From contig URPS01000013.1 of the NCBI GenBank assembly GCA_900549855.1, forward strand, positions 1-52,605: a stretch of 52,605 bases of DNA, given 5' to 3'. This document shows positions 50,837 to 52,605 of the stretch, one piece after another. The stretch comes from an uncultured bacterium (GTDB lineage Bacteria > Cyanobacteriota > Vampirovibrionia > Gastranaerophilales > Gastranaerophilaceae). The notes beneath the pieces were generated by a model, which ran no database searches, was not told the DNA's origin, and saw only the letters and a program-made list of their open reading frames with translations. The stretch's first letter is position 1. Every line of letters starts with the position of its first letter. The translations under genes and the position numbers were made by a program.

Positions 50837-52426
50837 ATGATGAGTAATTTACAATTTCAAAATGACCTCGAACGACTCTTAGCAGTTATGCCCCAAAAAG
50901 TTGTGGAAAATTTATCGTGTGAACAACTAGATGATGTAATCGAAATAGTTCTGGATATCGGTAGAGTTCCGGAAGTTCGCCATGCCGGTGGCAAAATAGA
51001 AAAACTTGCTTGCGACTTTGTAAATGATGAGGATATCGCTTTTGTAACGTCCCATTTACAAGAATTTACGCACGACAATCGTTCCGGTATTCCTGGAACT
51101 TTGCACAGAATTAGTGCTATAAGAAATCGTCAGGGCAAGGTTGTTGGTTTAACTTGTCGTATAGGTCGTGTAGTCACAGGTACAATCGCTTGTATTAAAG
51201 ATATCTGTACACAAGGCAAAAGCATTTTGTTTTTAGGCCCTCCCGGGGTTGGTAAAACTACAAAATTAAGAGAAATTTCTCGTCTAGTTGCTGATGAACT
51301 TGGAAAACGTGTAGTAATTGTGGATACTTCAAACGAAATTGCTGGTGACGGTGACGTTCCTCATCCGGCTGTAGGTTCTGCAAGAAGAATGCAAGTTCCG
51401 CAACCGGAATTTCAAAAAGACATTATGATTGAAGCTGTTGAAAATCATACTCCAGAAGTTATAGTAGTTGATGAAATCGGAACCGAGCCTGAAGCTCAAG
51501 CCGCAAGAACAATAGCAGAACGTGGTGTTATGCTGATTGCAACTGCTCACGGTAATTGTCTGGAAAGCTTAATCAAAAACCCGACTCTATCTGACCTCGT
51601 TGGCGGAATTCAATCAGTAACACTGGGTGATGATGAAGCTAAAAGAAGAGCTTCTCAAAAAACCGTTTTGGAAAGAGAAAAACAGCCGACATTTGATATT
51701 GTTATAGAAATTCTTGATAGAAATACTTTAGCTGTTTATAAAAATACATCAGAAGCAGTTGACTATATTTTAAGAGGATGGCCAATTCGTCCTGAAATCA
51801 GAAAAGTAGAACAAAAAGACGTGGATAAAGTTGTTTTACCTGATTTACAACAAGAAGTAAAGACAAATGACAAAACAATTCCTCTAACTCCTGAAGAAAA
51901 TAAAATGAATTTTTCTTTCTCAAGACAAAAATACGTTGAGCAAGCAAAACCGCTTAAAAAATTGTATCTATATGCGGTTTCTAGAACAATTGTTGAAAAA
52001 TTAATTGAACGATTAAATTTAAACGTAGAAATTATCAGAAACGTTGAAGACGCTGATATTGTAATTGCACACAAAAACTTTGCAAAAGGTGGCGCAAAAA
52101 TATTAAGCACCGCTAAAGAATATCGTGTCCAAATATTTTACGTAAAAACAAACTCTATGGCACAAATACAAAAAGTCCTAAAAGATGCACTCGATATTCA
52201 GCCCGGAGATGTTGAATCTCTAACCGGATACACCGACGAAACGGAAAAAGCTCTAGATGAAGCTAAAGTCGGTATAAAAAAAGTTCTTGATGGTGCGAAT
52301 CTTGTAGATTTAGCACCTCAAAATGCTCAAACAAGAAAATTACAGCATGAACTGGTGGAGCAATACAATCTTCAAAGTCGCTCCATTGGAGAAGAGCCAA
52401 ACAGGCATTTAAGAATTGAAAAATAA
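50837..52426 (+). CDS. Ycf45-like AAA ATPase with R3H domain
   Basis: A 529-aa protein. The central ATPase (about 120-300) has Walker A GPPGVGKTT, VVIVDTSNEIAGDGDVPHP and Walker B VIVVDEIGTEPEAQAA, the pattern of the SpoIIIAA/Ycf45 group. A C-terminal R3H single-strand nucleic-acid-binding motif is R...H in RKLQHELVEQYNLQSRS followed by EPNRHLRI. The Ycf45 type is widespread in cyanobacteria and plastids; the function is not established, but ssDNA or RNA binding is likely. Starts at 50837 or the next codon (double ATG); the ribosome-binding site is weak. A strong terminator follows. Confidence 0.88.
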   Translation: MMSNLQFQNDLERLLAVMPQKVVENLSCEQLDDVIEIVLDIGRVPEVRHAGGKIEKLACDFVNDEDIAFVTSHLQEFTHDNRSGIPGTLHRISAIRNRQGKVVGLTCRIGRVVTGTIACIKDICTQGKSILFLGPPGVGKTTKLREISRLVADELGKRVVIVDTSNEIAGDGDVPHPAVGSARRMQVPQPEFQKDIMIEAVENHTPEVIVVDEIGTEPEAQAARTIAERGVMLIATAHGNCLESLIKNPTLSDLVGGIQSVTLGDDEAKRRASQKTVLEREKQPTFDIVIEILDRNTLAVYKNTSEAVDYILRGWPIRPEIRKVEQKDVDKVVLPDLQQEVKTNDKTIPLTPEENKMNFSFSRQKYVEQAKPLKKLYLYAVSRTIVEKLIERLNLNVEIIRNVEDADIVIAHKNFAKGGAKILSTAKEYRVQIFYVKTNSMAQIQKVLKDALDIQPGDVESLTGYTDETEKALDEAKVGIKKVLDGANLVDLAPQNAQTRKLQHELVEQYNLQSRSIGEEPNRHLRIEK

Positions 52427-52430
52427 ATTG

Positions 52431-52462
52431 AAAAAGGGTGCATTGCAATGCACCCTTTTTTG
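52431..52462. terminator. Terminator of the R3H ATPase gene
   Basis: A perfect palindrome AAAAAGGGTGCATT facing AATGCACCCTTTTT around 52445, ending in a T-run. Confidence 0.85.
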
Positions 52463-52502
52463 TGCGCCAGCAGTTATCTTTTCCTTAAAAATTTTTGAGG
52501 TT

Positions 52503-52574
52503 TGTAAAGTTATGTAACAATATATACTTAATCTTGCAATTTTATGTCTTAAATATACTTTATATATATGTAAG
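52503..52574 (+). promoter_or_regulatory. Outward-facing promoter with TGTAA-N5-TGTAA boxes at right edge
   Basis: TGTAA at 52503-52507 and 52513-52517, then TATACT at 52554-52559 (51 bp after the first box) inside ACTTTATATATATGTAAG (52557-52574). It would drive a rightward gene beyond the window. Confidence 0.6.
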
Positions 52575-52605
52575 CATTAAATAAACACAAAGATATTAAA
52601 AGAGC

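Overview
This window most likely comes from a gut-type, non-photosynthetic relative of cyanobacteria (Melainabacteria/Vampirovibrionia, probably Gastranaerophilales). The evidence is a very AT-rich genome with short intergenic gaps. The ATP synthase operon follows the cyanobacterial order a-c-b'-b-delta-alpha-gamma with two different b-type subunits. There is also an Ycf45/R3H-type ATPase and an omega subunit that looks more cyanobacterial than proteobacterial. The placement is my inference from gene content; no 16S rRNA gene is present.

Chromosomal left part (1-24.0 kb). gatA (amidotransferase subunit), lysA-cdaA-yitT-like (lysine/DAP synthesis, c-di-AMP synthesis, membrane protein), a small conserved protein, a 729-aa calpain-like cysteine protease with an EF-hand-like N-terminus, and a small membrane protein. 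Then comes the leftward ATP synthase operon, interrupted by a B-box-like membrane protein gene between alpha and gamma and by a 443-bp repeat-filled gap between c and b'. An uncharacterised membrane protein sits where cyanobacteria carry atpI. Further right are rpoZ-like, a second EF-hand-like protein, map, rpsO, mtnA, a membrane protein, leuC, a polytopic GT-C-like protein overlapping a patatin-like phospholipase, and tRNA-Ser(GGA).

Accessory island (about 24.1-49.2 kb), directly downstream of tRNA-Ser and bracketed by two diverged 86-bp direct repeats. It holds, in order: an ABC-three-component (ABC-3C) conflict system; a serine recombinase with its DUF2924 and XRE partners; a polysaccharide cluster of three GT2 glycosyltransferases plus a ferredoxin/FrhB/pyruvyl-transferase fusion, in which three proteins share the same C-terminal 'WGAS' domain; a DUF1643 gene; a zinc-ribbon gene; a ParB-methyltransferase with DUF5681; a four-gene operon ending in a DUF4917 (SIR2-like) protein; hipBA with three operators; a nuclease-DUF2075 ATPase; a Fic protein; and at least two decayed genes.

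Chromosomal right part (49.3-52.6 kb): aroE, a small acidic EF-hand-like protein, and the Ycf45/R3H ATPase.

The most interesting unexplained pattern is a repeated promoter design: two TGTAA boxes exactly 10 bp apart, then about 37-41 bp, then TATACT. It lies upstream of the calpain-like gene, of the small EF-hand-like gene, and at both window edges pointing outwards; related elements lie between rpoZ and the second EF-hand-like gene. This suggests a regulon of small, acidic or EF-hand-like, lineage-specific proteins. The second candidate for an undescribed system is the 40.0-42.9 kb operon.
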